Shown: positions 35,872 through 46,381 of the stretch, piece by piece
How the letters are laid out: every line of letters begins with the position of its first letter
Position numbering within the stretch: position 1 is the first letter of the stretch
Assembly (NCBI GenBank): GCA_014898425.1
Contig: RCSZ01000018.1
Span: 434,001 to 498,000 of the forward strand
Direction: 5' to 3'
DNA: 64,000 bases
Origin: Botryotinia globosa
Taxonomy: Eukaryota > Ascomycota > Leotiomycetes > Helotiales > Sclerotiniaceae
Made by a program: the position numbers and the translations under genes
Notes under the pieces: model-generated
The model's database searches: none
The model's input: the letters and a program-made list of their open reading frames with translations, nothing else
What the model was told of the DNA's origin: nothing

Positions 35872-37522
35872 TTATTCCGCCTTGCTCTTCTTCTTCTTCT
35901 TCTTCTCGCCCTCTTCTTCTCCGTTGGCTTCGCTGTGTCTACGCTTTTTGTCCTTCTTCTCACTCTTTTCGCTCTTGTCTTTCTTTTCCTTCTTCTCTTT
36001 CTTGTCTTTGGATTTCTTCTCTTGCTTGGAGACGGAGGTTGGGGCGATGTCAGCCATTTCGGTATCTTCGGCGGTTGGGTCTTCAACGTTGATGTCACCG
36101 AGAACAGCATCCATTGCTTTTTTCTGTCAAAATATGTTAGTCAATAGATCACAACTGAAAATTTCTCGGAGTCCTTACCATAGCATCTTGATTCTTTGTT
36201 GGTGCGGTACCAGTAGCATAGAAATCTAATCTTTCTTCAACTTGGGCTCTCAAAGCCTCACCGAATTTGTTGGTTGGTGCCTCAGAGAAGTTATCGATTC
36301 TGCTTGCAATACTGCACTTGTTGGCCAAAAATCTGGAGATACGTCCCTTGTTCTTTGCGCCTGCACGACCAATGAAGCTGGAGTGGTAGATCAATCCATA
36401 TTTAGGTGTGTTACCCTTGGTCTTGAGTGCTCTGAACAAGGCCTTCTCAGCACCGAGAATTTGGACTGTGGAGGCTGGGTATTTGGAAAGGTTGGTAAGG
36501 GAACCGGCGTGAGAAATAAGTCTGGCAGCAACAACTTCACCGATCAAAGCGGCCAAATTAGGTGCAACAATTGCCATTTTGTCGGTCAAGTATTGGAAAA
36601 GGGACCTTCTGTATTCGGCGAGCTTGACGACACGGTTTGCGAATGCGGAAACATTCTCCATATCGTTGACTGAGATATCTTGACCCATAGAAACCTTTGC
36701 AGCATCAATGATCGATTGCGCCTTATCTCCATCATCGTCAACAAGGGCGGCAATATCGTGTAAATCTTCGTCGGTCAAGTTCTTCTTGTTACCAATTGCC
36801 AAAGCAAGTTTGGCATATGTGTGGTTATCCGAGACGAGTCGGACAAGTTCTGGGAAGTGCCATCCGTACCATTCACGGACACGCATGGAGAAAGTGTTGA
36901 CGGCCTTGTCGAGATGATCCAAAGTAGCGATAGCTTGAATAATGTGGTTATCGTTCTTCTGGACCGAGAACTTGACCTTAGCGCGCGAATATGCGTGTCC
37001 AAGACCCAATTGAGCTCTCTCGACATCACCCTCTTGTAAACCCTTCAGCAACTTTGGTGCGTGCAATCGCAATCCTCTGAGTAAGTCTGCGACAACCTCG
37101 GAAGTTTCACCGGTCTCGCAAGAAACACCTGGGAATTCCTCCTTGATACTACCAGCCAAAGTCTTGTCGGAAACACCGAGAATGGTCTTCTTCTTCTTCG
37201 ATGGCTTTGGCATGTTCAATTCCAAGTTCGACTTCAAGTAATCGGAAAGTACACCCTCGGAGATCATGTTAATATTTTCGAGCGCCTCAGCAGCATTTCT
37301 AGAGTAATTGTCAATTCAGACTCTCCGCTCTGCAAAGCATTGAATAGCTAACCTGTATGGCGCGAAATTGACAAGCTTGACCATTTTGCCAAATTTCGCA
37401 AGATCTTGACCTGCATCTTGAACTTCCTTTAATCGATTGCCAATTGTGTCGGCTTGGTGCACAACCTGGAAGATTGCGAAACCAGTGGCCGACTCATGGA
37501 GAAGATAATCAACGGCAGACAT
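35872..37522 (-). CDS. NOP58: Box C/D snoRNP core protein NOP58
   Basis: Exons complement 37522-37353, 37298-36179 and 36123-35872 encode 513 aa. The N-terminal NOP5 domain starts [19 protein letters not shown]. The central NOSIC/Nop region carries [16 protein letters not shown] and the C/D RNP-binding block with [20 protein letters not shown] and [10 protein letters not shown]. The tail is a Lys/Glu/Asp-rich KKE/D repeat, as in yeast Nop58. The protein pairs with NOP56 and fibrillarin to guide 2'-O-methylation and pre-rRNA processing in the nucleolus. The introns are 54-55 nt. About 60 bp upstream of the ATG there is TGAAAATTT (37585-37593), resembling the core of the yeast rRNA-processing element; this is suggestive only. 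Exon 3 encodes only the lysine-rich tail. Confidence 0.95.
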
Positions 37523-38656
37523 CTTGTCGATATAATGTTGTCGTTGTTAGTGGTTGACTTGTTGGGTTGAAAGTTAAGCTTCCACAAATTTTCAGAAGCT
37601 CCTAGGATTATTTTTTTTCGTCGTGGGATGCCCGTGAAATGCGCTAGGCTCAAAAAATTCCCAGTAGTTTTTGCCGATTTATCACGTGCCACCATTCGCT
37701 TGGTCTTTACACTTTCAGGCGAACCACCTACATAGTACAGTACAGTACCCACGGCCAGAACTCAATTACTTCAACGGCGACTACCAAGTCATCACATACG
37801 AATCATCAACATCGATTTACTCAACCTGCCATTCACGACCATCTCTTGAGAAATCAGAATAACTTTCATCAAGGTAAGGTCCAATCCAAATCACACAATG
37901 TCTAGCGGAGATATGCTTGATTTCCATCAGAGCTTTGGAATGCCTCGACAGTTTTATTTTGAACACTTCCATACGGACTCTTGGATTGAATTCTGTGTCG
38001 CAAGCATAGTTTGATGCACCACAATAACGCACATAACCAAGATGGTTTGATAATCCGTTCAATATACAGCTTTGGAAGCTTGTTGCTCAGCGCGCTTTGC
38101 TTTCTTTTCTTCTTTGTGTCAATTTGTTCCTTCTGAGATGGTCGCTTTCTAGTAGACGCCCTTACCAGAAGACACCAATCAGAATCGATTCCGTGGAAGC
38201 TTGTTTCACCTTTTGCCAGAGTTGTGCCATTGATGCAGTAGCCCACTCTCGCGTGTAATTCCTTGTTGCTATAGTAAAACCTCTCTATCGGGATTCCCCA
38301 ATATAAGGATTCTCTCTTTATAAGCATATATCTTTCGGCTCCCCAAAAATTTGGGTTTGAAAATGATTGTAAGCACTTCTTCGTCGTCAAGATGGATTCC
38401 CACTCTTCTCAAAGCACTCTCATGCCCAGATAATGCCAATATATTTGATAACCAAAGATGGAGAACAAATGCAAGTGGGATAGCAGCAATACTGTCAATT
38501 CAACCCATGGAGGCAAGCATCATGAGACAATTATGCTTCACTTACTTGTTTTCATTTTTTATGTGAATCGTATTTCAGTCGCATCTTCTATGAATTATAC
38601 CCTATACATATCTTCAATTCTGTACTAATACGAAATTGGTAGATTCTCAAGTCGTT
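37523..38656. other. Upstream region of NOP58 and of the 2EXR gene
   Basis: About 1.1 kb between divergent genes. A minus-strand frame at 37902-38390 is open for about 160 codons but lacks an early ATG and domain character. A TACTAAT branch-like motif and an AG lie just upstream of the 2EXR frame (near 38622-38642), so an upstream exon of that gene may be hidden here. Confidence 0.5.
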
Positions 38657-39631
38657 ATGGGTGATGAAATGACGAGCAACCAAGCCATTTCTCAATGCAA
38701 CAAACCTATGCAAAATCTCACTCCCGACCTTTGCCATAGCTCTGTCCAGGGTTTCAACCACCCTCCCGCTACAAATGCCGTACAGGACGTTCAGCCAGGC
38801 CCTGTTGACAATGCAAACACCATCCAAGAGTCTCTGCAACAATTGAGGATTGTGCCAACTAATACAAAGATGGAAAAAGAGCTTGCGCCGGTCACACTCG
38901 AACACAGGACAGAGACGGAACGCCTTTTCACTATTTTCTCTTCCTTCCCTAAGGAAGTACAGCTCCAAATATGGAAAGAAGCAATCCTCCAAGATGATCT
39001 CTGCCATGTTACCGAAGTGTTCTACATTTCAGATTCAAATACGGCACAACCAAATCCTCGATTCGTTCCAAACAGACAACCTTCTCCCCTCTTTTTCACC
39101 TGCCGAGCCTCACGTGAAGTGGCCCTCGAAGAATTTAATACTCTTTTTTTGCGATACGGATACAAAGACCTCCTAGCTCCATCTATACCTGTCTACTCTC
39201 GGTGCTTTGATGTCATTTATCTCCAATACAAGTCTGTAACCAATCGCTCCCGCGACTTCACGCAAAATGTTCTTGATGCACCATATATTGTCCTCAATGC
39301 CGTCAATCAAGGTATCACAAAGCTTGCGGTCAATCTATGTTATTGGTCATGTCAGGCTTTGCTCCGAGAATTCGATATCTTCAAGAAGCTCGTTCATTTG
39401 TATATTGTGGTTGAAGATCCGGATGGTGTCGAGCCGCATCGTTACAACACAGGTTATGTTCCTAAAGGAAGACGCTTGTGTATATGCAAAGAGCTTCCGG
39501 GGTCCAGAAATATTTCCTTGGAAGAAAGTCAGATACTTCCTACATTGAAACAGATCTTTGCACACATGCAAAGGGACGACCCAGATTGGGTACCGCCAAC
39601 TGTGGAGGTGGTGGGTATGAGGGCATTGTAA
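38657..39631 (+). CDS. 2EXR-domain protein of unknown function
   Basis: A single recognised exon encodes 324 aa from the first ATG at 38657. The first 90 residues are low in structure. The 2EXR block follows: FTIFSSFPKEVQLQIWKEAI, then a loop, PSPLFFTCRASREVALEEF and the F-D-x-I/V-Y-L pattern in FDVIYLQY. This family is large and lineage-expanded in filamentous ascomycetes; no molecular function is established. The rest (LYIVVEDPDG and the helical LPTLKQIFAHMQ end) is usual for such proteins. The frame is open upstream to a likely splice acceptor, so the true N-terminus may lie in another exon. It marks the start of the gene-poor accessory block. Confidence 0.75.
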   Translation: MGDEMTSNQAISQCNKPMQNLTPDLCHSSVQGFNHPPATNAVQDVQPGPVDNANTIQESLQQLRIVPTNTKMEKELAPVTLEHRTETERLFTIFSSFPKEVQLQIWKEAILQDDLCHVTEVFYISDSNTAQPNPRFVPNRQPSPLFFTCRASREVALEEFNTLFLRYGYKDLLAPSIPVYSRCFDVIYLQYKSVTNRSRDFTQNVLDAPYIVLNAVNQGITKLAVNLCYWSCQALLREFDIFKKLVHLYIVVEDPDGVEPHRYNTGYVPKGRRLCICKELPGSRNISLEESQILPTLKQIFAHMQRDDPDWVPPTVEVVGMRAL

Positions 39632-42600
39632 AATAGTAATTGAGAGGCGTTGACTGGATAATTCATGATAGGCATACGGATCCGACGATTGGCGTGCTCT
39701 GGGGGAAGAAAGTGCTGAGTTCAACATTTGGGAACAGCGATTTACCAATCGACAAAGATGCATTATCAAAATCATGCCGACACAGGAAAAAATCCAATTG
39801 TAATTTTAATCCTTCCATTAAATTTCTGATCACGTTTATGCTCCTGATGCAATGTCTCGAGAATCGAAATTCTGAATGTGCGCATATTTTAGGAAGGGTC
39901 CTTCATCACCATAAGAACTGTTGGATACTTAGATAAGAAAGGATAGGTGTCACAAGCAAGTGAGGGCATAGTAGTCGGTATCATACCTCTAAATTCATCC
40001 GCCTGCTTCAAGTGAGGAAATGAATGGTCTATCTAATGACCACACATGCATTGATGGTGTGGTGTTCTGAAACTTGCATTTGGTGCTTCCTCCAAGGATA
40101 GCATTGATCTGCGTGTGGTTACAGACTGAGACAGAGTATAGGCTCTCCCACCTATAGCAGAAATAATTCTTTGTGATAGTCCTTGCTCTTCACAAAGATA
40201 TCTGAGACCAACGGATTCATCTTATGGAGATATCCGCAAGGCTTAGTATAATTCGATCTCGTGGATGAAACAACATGCTGACCATGAAAGGTGACGAGCA
40301 GCTTGATGTTATTCATCATGAATAATATAGTAGAGGCTCTATGCAGACGAGATACCAGTCATACAGGATAATATAAAGCCGCATGTCGAAGCTAATGCAA
40401 GCTCCCGAGGTTCCCTGTAGGTTCAACTCCCCGCCCGCACTTTTTCAATTATCGGGCTAGTTACGGTCGATGGCGCACCTCTCTCAGATGCTTCGTAGAT
40501 TCACACCGCCACCATATCAAACACAAAATTGCTAGAAGTCAACACCTTCTCACGCTCGCAGTGTTCTCTGAGAAACTCACGCATTCTTTGGTCCCTTGCC
40601 TCGATGACCAAGATTTCGAGATGGTAATGCAACGAGTCGGGAGAATCTTGAATATTACCTGCGCACCCAATGATACTCAAAGATCAACCCCCAGCACCAC
40701 GCAGATCCTCCCTGGGTTGAAGGACTTCAGATTAGAAGTGGGTCGGCTTGAACAGGTTACTAGATGATCGGGTGGAAGGTGAGGGGGATTATTCGTCGGC
40801 GACCTGGCTATGCAGGCTTTCTATGATACCTGCGGAGAACTCAATATTTCACCGGTTGAAATTCTTGAGAAGTTCCACGCGATTTCACGGATTGGAGGAG
40901 AGGTGGGGTGGAATGATGCATGGTTAGATTCATGGGTCTCTCGTATCTGAGTTGAGAAAGGACTAGTGGGTGGTAGGTTTGAGGAATAGTGGCATTCTAT
41001 GATTGGCGTTTGGATCATGAAAGCTGGATATCGGTTGGATGAAGGGAATAATTTCAAACTTGGGGATATTGTATTTATCGATTCCAAAAATAATGAACCA
41101 CTCTGACGTTATGGCTATTACATCATGCAAATAATGCTTGAGCGTGATGAGATATCTAATGTAGACTCGTCGTCGTTCGCACCCAGAAAATTTTAACCTG
41201 TACCGGTCAGTATCTCGAGAGGATATCATACAAACCCGTGGACATATGAATTCACAACGCCAAATTCAAGCCTCAAAAGTAATTGAGTTGTTTGCACCCA
41301 AAATCTCAGCCTTGTACACTAGTGACGAGCTTCGTATGTATCTCATATTCTCAAGCAATACATCCATACCCCACCTACAAATTATATACGCTGATCAAAA
41401 TAATTAACACGCGACAACGAGACTCATAGCTCAATTTCCACTTTAAATTCACTCTTGCGCTCCCTCAGAATCCAAACTCAAAAAGTTTCCAGGTGAACAA
41501 AAGTGCAAAAACCAGACCTTGCTGGCTACCTTTCGATAGACAGGGCCTGGAAAATCCCCGAGTTGGCAGGAATTTTTTTATATAATTTAGATCATGAACC
41601 AATCGGGGGTCATGATCATCGGATGCCGGTTCTTTAACACTCACCCACCTCGCGGTGGTTAAAGTGCAGTGGACAGTCGTATTAACCGCTGCACCAGGTC
41701 GTACGATGAATTGTTGAGAGAAGCGAGATTGTTTTGGTATATATATGAAGGGAGATATGGTGAATAATGGTGGCTGAAGATGTTACGGATGACCTCGGGA
41801 TGGCGAAAGCGGTGAAATATGACTGAAGTTCTGAAGTTGGAACATGGAATTAGGGAAGCAAGCGAGGGGCTTCATTCAGATAGGAATATAGAAGGTGCAA
41901 GAATTTTGGGAGTCTACCTATGAAATGATTGAGCTTCACTTATTACGTTCCACTAGATGAACTTCAGCCTCTCGAATTGCACATTTTGTTTCTCTCCAAA
42001 TTCAATTTTTTCATCTCCCGGATCTCTTTGGGGGCGCAAATGCATAATCAATACCAGTGGTAGCTTCTTGTTCATCAATCTTAAAATGCCGCATAGTTCG
42101 ACTATGGTTCTTCTGTTTTACTATGCAGCTAGCAAAAGATATAGACAGAGTAGGCAGTCAAAATGCAATAGCAATATCGCTGGTGGCGTGCAAGCAACTT
42201 ATAGCCTAGATCTTTCGAGTTCTGTACAGCTAATAAGCGTGGCTGCTTTATAGAATCAAAATACAAGATTTCCGAAAGTGTGCGCTTGTCAACTTTCCCA
42301 CAAGACTAGCAAATGACCTTTGCTTTTCTTTTCGTATCTGAAAATTTCAAGATTGCTCAGACTCTCCATTGAATACACTTGTAATAGAGCACATAATGTA
42401 TTCATGGTATGGTGCGAGTCAATTTGAGTAAGTGAGAGACAAGATTCTTCGACGAAATGTCTGCATGGTAATCTGCCGAGGGGGCCAGGTATTCCAATGG
42501 AACAAGTTTTCAAAACTCTTGGTGTATCAGAACATAGGCCATCGCATATAAGTGATTAAGAACTAATTCTTGGGAAATACAGACACACTTCTGACACACT

Positions 42601-42866
42601 CTACTACTTAGTTGAGGTTGAACGGGAGGGGTTGCCTGTTCTCAGCGAGGTTTGTCCCTGCTCCATCATGTTCTGATATGACCTGATATAACCTCTCATT
42701 CTTCAATCGACTCTTTGATTAAAGCTTCCCTTCCGATGTTATAAACGTCCTCCTCCCCTCCCACCGTTGGGCTCTTTGAGTGAATAAGAGCTCGTTTCGC
42801 ATCGCACTCCACTTTTGATGTTAAATCTGATGCGTTATGATTCGCTAGGATAAAATTCTCCACATA
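39632..42866. other. Gene-poor 3.2 kb block left of the inverted-repeat element
   Basis: No conserved gene was recognised. One candidate spliced ORF (40396-40950) is listed separately. Other short ORFs (41957-42253 plus, 42696-42932 minus) lack domain character and are not called. Confidence 0.5.
40396..40950 (+). pseudogene. Unrecognised spliced ORF or gene remnant
   Basis: A plus-strand frame is open from 40396 to a TGA at 40757-40759. If a 60 nt segment from a GTTACT donor (40756 region) to CTATGCAG is removed, the frame continues. The joined part reads FRLEVGRLEQ, AFYDTCGELNISPVEILEKF and HAISRIGGEVGWNDAWLDSW, ending at 40950. That peptide has natural composition and helical periodicity, unlike most shadow ORFs here. 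No good start Met was found: the first Met in the frame is internal, so either an upstream exon is missing or the gene is decayed. I do not recognise the family. It lies in the gene-poor block next to the AT-rich element. Status as pseudogene is a guess. Confidence 0.3.
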
Positions 42867-42907
42867 ACCGATATCCCTACATCTTGCACAACCCTGTATC
42901 TTGCACA
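42867..42907 (+). repeat. Left terminal inverted repeat
   Basis: Starts ACCGATATCC; contains two TCTTGCACA-ending sub-repeats. It is the inverse of 44251-44291 with one mismatch at position 25. Confidence 0.9.
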
Positions 42908-44250
42908 CTTTTATTTCTTCTAAAAATAACATTTCAAAAATAATATATAATCAACCAATCATTATATTCTATTGAAAATTATAATACAAATATTGTAATA
43001 TTATTTCTTTTATATAAAAAAATAAAATTATAATTATAATTATTAATAAAATAGAAATTGTAATATTGAGTTTATTAAAATAAGAATATTATATATTAGT
43101 TTATTTAATAATAAAAATAATAAAAGTTTGTTTTTAGAATATTTTTATATAAATTTGAAAATATTTTAATATAAAGAATTAAAAAGAATTATATTTAATA
43201 TTAAAAACTCGAAATTATATCAATATATATTAAGATTTCTAATAATTAGTTTTATTTTTAATAAGAATCTTTAATAAATTGAATATTTATAATATTTTAA
43301 AAAGAAATTAATTATAATATATTATTTCTATATTAATATTAATATTGAAATAATAAAAAACTATATTTTATTATATATTTATATATATAATTAATTATCA
43401 AAAAAATATTAATATTTAAATGTTAGAATTATATAATTAATAATAAAGAATTTTTATTGAAATATATTTTGAAAAGAAATTTTGAATATAATTTCAATTT
43501 TAAAATCAATAAATAATAATTAATATTATAAAATTAAATTTAAATTGAATTTAAATTTCAAAATCCTTAGAAATATTATATAATTTGAAGACTTTTTGAT
43601 AAATAAAATTCTTTTAAAAAAGAAAATATAATATTTTTAATTAAAAAAAAGATATATAATAAATTTCTTAATTAAAATATTAAAATGATTGATTTTAATT
43701 ATTATTATTTTCTTTTATATATTTTTTTATAATATAATTATTAAAATTTCTAAGTAATATTTTATTTTGATATTATTTATTATTATTATATTATATATTT
43801 TCTAATATATAAAAATATAGCTTTATAAATTAAATTTAAATATCTCATTTTTTAAAAAAGATTTATAAATAAATATATTATAATATTTTAAAAACAATTA
43901 TTTTTAAATCAATTTTTTTTTCTTAAAGTTATATAAAATTTAAAATTTCATATAAAACTTGATTATTTATATTTTTTAGAATTTTAAATTTTCAATTAAT
44001 AATAATAAAAATAAAGAATATAAAAAACTATTTTTTAATTATATAATTTATTTTAATATATAGTTTTTATTATATTATTAATATCTTAGAATAATATTAT
44101 TGAAAATCAATTAATATTTCATTCAATATTTCAAATCTTTTAAATCTTTAATATTTTTTTTGAATAAATATAAAGTTTTATTAACTTAATTTTAAAATTA
44201 TTATAATGATATTTGAATTTAAAATTGATTTTTGATTTAATAAGTTAAAA

Positions 44251-44291
44251 TGTGCAAGATACAGGGATGTGCAAGATGTAGGGATATCGGT
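44251..44291 (-). repeat. Right terminal inverted repeat
   Basis: Inverted partner of 42867-42907, ending GGATATCGGT and followed by TA. Confidence 0.9.
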
Positions 44292-44314
44292 TATATTAGT
44301 CAACTCTTGAAATC

Positions 44315-44324
44315 TTATCAGATC
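44315..44324 (-). promoter_or_regulatory. Iron-responsive GATA-factor (SreA/Sre1-type) site upstream of ferric reductase
   Basis: Read on the minus strand this is GATCTGATAA, a full match to the (G/A)ATC(T/A)GATAA consensus known for the fungal iron repressors SREA, Sre1 and Fep1. It lies about 72 bp before the ferric reductase ATG and 23 bp from the right inverted repeat. It suggests repression by iron. Confidence 0.6.
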
Positions 44325-44395
44325 ATATCTCAGATCTAATCTGATCCTCGGGATCCCTTCGTTACACCACCATATGCATCTTGTTAAACTTCCAC

Positions 44396-46381
44396 ATGAA
44401 TACCACCACTCTATCATATTATCTTCTCACAGAATGGATACACAGCACTGTTCTAAATGTCGGTGTTCATACAAATTCACAACTATCGACGACGGACGAT
44501 TCTGAGGAGAAGCCGGATGAGAATAAATTCCAGAAATTGATTGACGGAGCGCTTTATAATGAGAAACTGATCAATACTTATCCTTGGGTTATTTTAGGGT
44601 TTGTATTGGTTCTTTCGGGCATACACTGGACGGAGAAGGTTTCACGATGGAGAAGAAGGGAGAGATATCCATACGATTTACTGTACGATGGACCATCAAA
44701 GACAATTCGAGAGGAGATAGACCATGGCGGTGCTAGTTCTTCCGGAAGCAGTACATTTGGATCAAATACTCCTTCTGTTGAACATGATGACGGGGGAGAA
44801 CGTATGCCTCTATTGTCTGGAAGCCGTTTTGCCAATAGCACTGCGTCGAATCGAATCACCATCATCTCCCGCATCAAAGCGTTCCTCGTATACCAACCTC
44901 GACCAATCCCCTATTTCAACAAAGTTCTCCCTTCAAACGGCTCTTCAATATTCATCATGTCGTTTCTTGCTCTGAATATCTTCTATACCTTCTACAACAT
45001 CTCGTTCACATTGTTCGAAGCCTCCGTGCTTGGAGACCGAGCAGGCCTGATATTCGGTGTCAATCTCCCACTGCTATACATCCTCGGCGCAAAGAATCAA
45101 CCTCTCAAAATTCTAACAGGTGTCTCCTATGAATCTCTAAATATTATTCATCGGCGGCTTGGAGAGCTAATTATGGTTGCTGCGCTCATTCATGCTGGCG
45201 CCATGTTCGTAATGTGGTATGTGATTTTGGTACCATTTAGTGGTTGGACAATTTGGGATTTTCTGACTCACCCGTGTATCTATTTGGGACTATTGGCTTT
45301 ATTTACATATAAGTCATTATATGTGACATCGTTGGCGTCATTCCGTCAGCGATGGTACGAGGTGTTTTTGGGATTGCACGTTGTGTTGCAAGCTGGTGCT
45401 TTAATCATTTTGTATTTCCATCACACGGGAGTGAGAACTTATGTTGGATGGGCTCTTGCAATATTCCTCGTGGATCGCTTGGTATATCGCCTTTGCGCGA
45501 AAAGTATTATGGCTGAGGTAGGTTTTGCCTCCTCTCTTTCACCTTTCACACAACCAACTAACCCTACCTAGGCCAAAGTCAGTATCTACTCTGACAACGA
45601 AACCCTCCTCCTAGCCTTCAACCTCGCTAAATCACCCACCACATTCTTCTCCCAAACACTCGGCCACTCGATCTCCTCCGGCTGGAACGCAACCGACCAC
45701 ATTTTCCTCACCATCCCCTCTCTAGGTCGTTCCCACGCACTCCAAGCCCACCCCTTTACAATCGCCTCTCCAGCCCCCCTTCTCTCCTCAAAAACCTCCA
45801 CTCTCACCCTACTAATACGAGCCCGCTCCGGATTCTCCGTCGATCTCCTTCGTGCCGCCCAACTCAAAAACACACTAAAATGCCGTCTCGACGGTCCATA
45901 CGGAAGTAGTCACGCTCGTTCTCTTCTTGAAGATTCGGATCTCGCAATACTAGTTGCTGGGGGCAGTGGAATTGCCGTGACGTGGCCGATCATACATCAT
46001 CTCCTGAATGTTTCAAGCGAAAGCGGAGATCCCGAGACTGGAGCACTGACGACGAAGAGGAGACAGAGAATTGTAATGATCTGGATTATTCACAAGAGTG
46101 CGCATCTTGAATGGATTGATGAGAAGGAGAGGGAAGACTTGGTAAGGAAGGGGGTGGAGATTGTTATTCCGGGTGCGACGACAGAGGTTGGGAGACCGGA
46201 CTTAGATGGCTTGATGGAGGGGGTTGTTCGCGGCTCAAGTAAAGAGATAGAGAAAAAACAGAAGATAGGTGTAGTAGTTAGTGGGCCAGATGGATTGAAT
46301 CGAACAGTAAACAACAAATGTGCGGAATTGTTACGAAAGGGTAGAGATTTAGAGGTTACGATTGAGAAATTTGGATGGTAA
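44396..46381 (+). CDS. Ferric/cupric reductase, FRE-type transmembrane flavocytochrome
   Basis: Exons 44396-45517 and 45572-46381 encode 643 aa. An N-terminal span (about 62-78) is followed by a Ser-rich loop and a cluster of spans from about 183 to 365. Two pairs of histidines spaced for two haems are present: His252/His266 (HRRLGELIMVAALIH) and His328/His342 (HVVLQAGALIILYFHH). The C-terminal half has the FAD-binding HPFT (434-437) and NADPH-binding motifs LVAGGSGIAVTWP and VVVSGPDGLNRTV. Such enzymes reduce extracellular ferric or cupric ions with cytosolic NADPH for high-affinity uptake. A consensus iron-GATA site upstream fits iron regulation. The promoter is unusually short or displaced, because the AT-rich element ends 104 bp before the ATG. 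Specific metal and membrane are not deducible. Confidence 0.9.

Larger units (their letters stand above)
42867..44291. mobile_element. AT-rich element with 41 bp terminal inverted repeats and TA flanks
   Basis: The block runs from ACCGATATCC at 42867 to its inverted copy ending at 44291, 1,425 bp. The terminal repeats (42867-42907 and 44251-44291) match at 40 of 41 positions. Each contains two 16-base sub-repeats, CCCTACATCTTGCACA and CCCTGTATCTTGCACA (with one variant base in between). TA lies on both sides (42865-42866 and 44292-44293), consistent with a TA target duplication as made by Tc1/mariner/pogo transposons. The interior is almost pure A and T with rare G and C and no ORF. It looks like a transposon or MITE-like element mutated by RIP, but the terminal repeats keep their CpA sites. 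It ends 104 bp before the ferric reductase ATG. The class is inferred; the repeat structure is seen directly. Confidence 0.75.

Noticed and set aside
37902..38390. Minus-strand ORF of about 160 codons upstream of NOP58
   Set aside because: No early ATG, Lys/Ser-rich random composition, no domain or splice support.
40405..40445. Possible tRNA 3' half: GGTTCAACTCC resembles a Pol III B box and is followed by TTTTT
   Set aside because: The stem bases around the loop do not pair, no A box or acceptor-stem partner lies upstream, and the stretch is part of an open reading frame.
42940..44250. AT island read as a centromere or mitochondrial DNA insert
   Set aside because: Too short for a regional centromere, bounded exactly by inverted repeats, and without recognisable mitochondrial genes.
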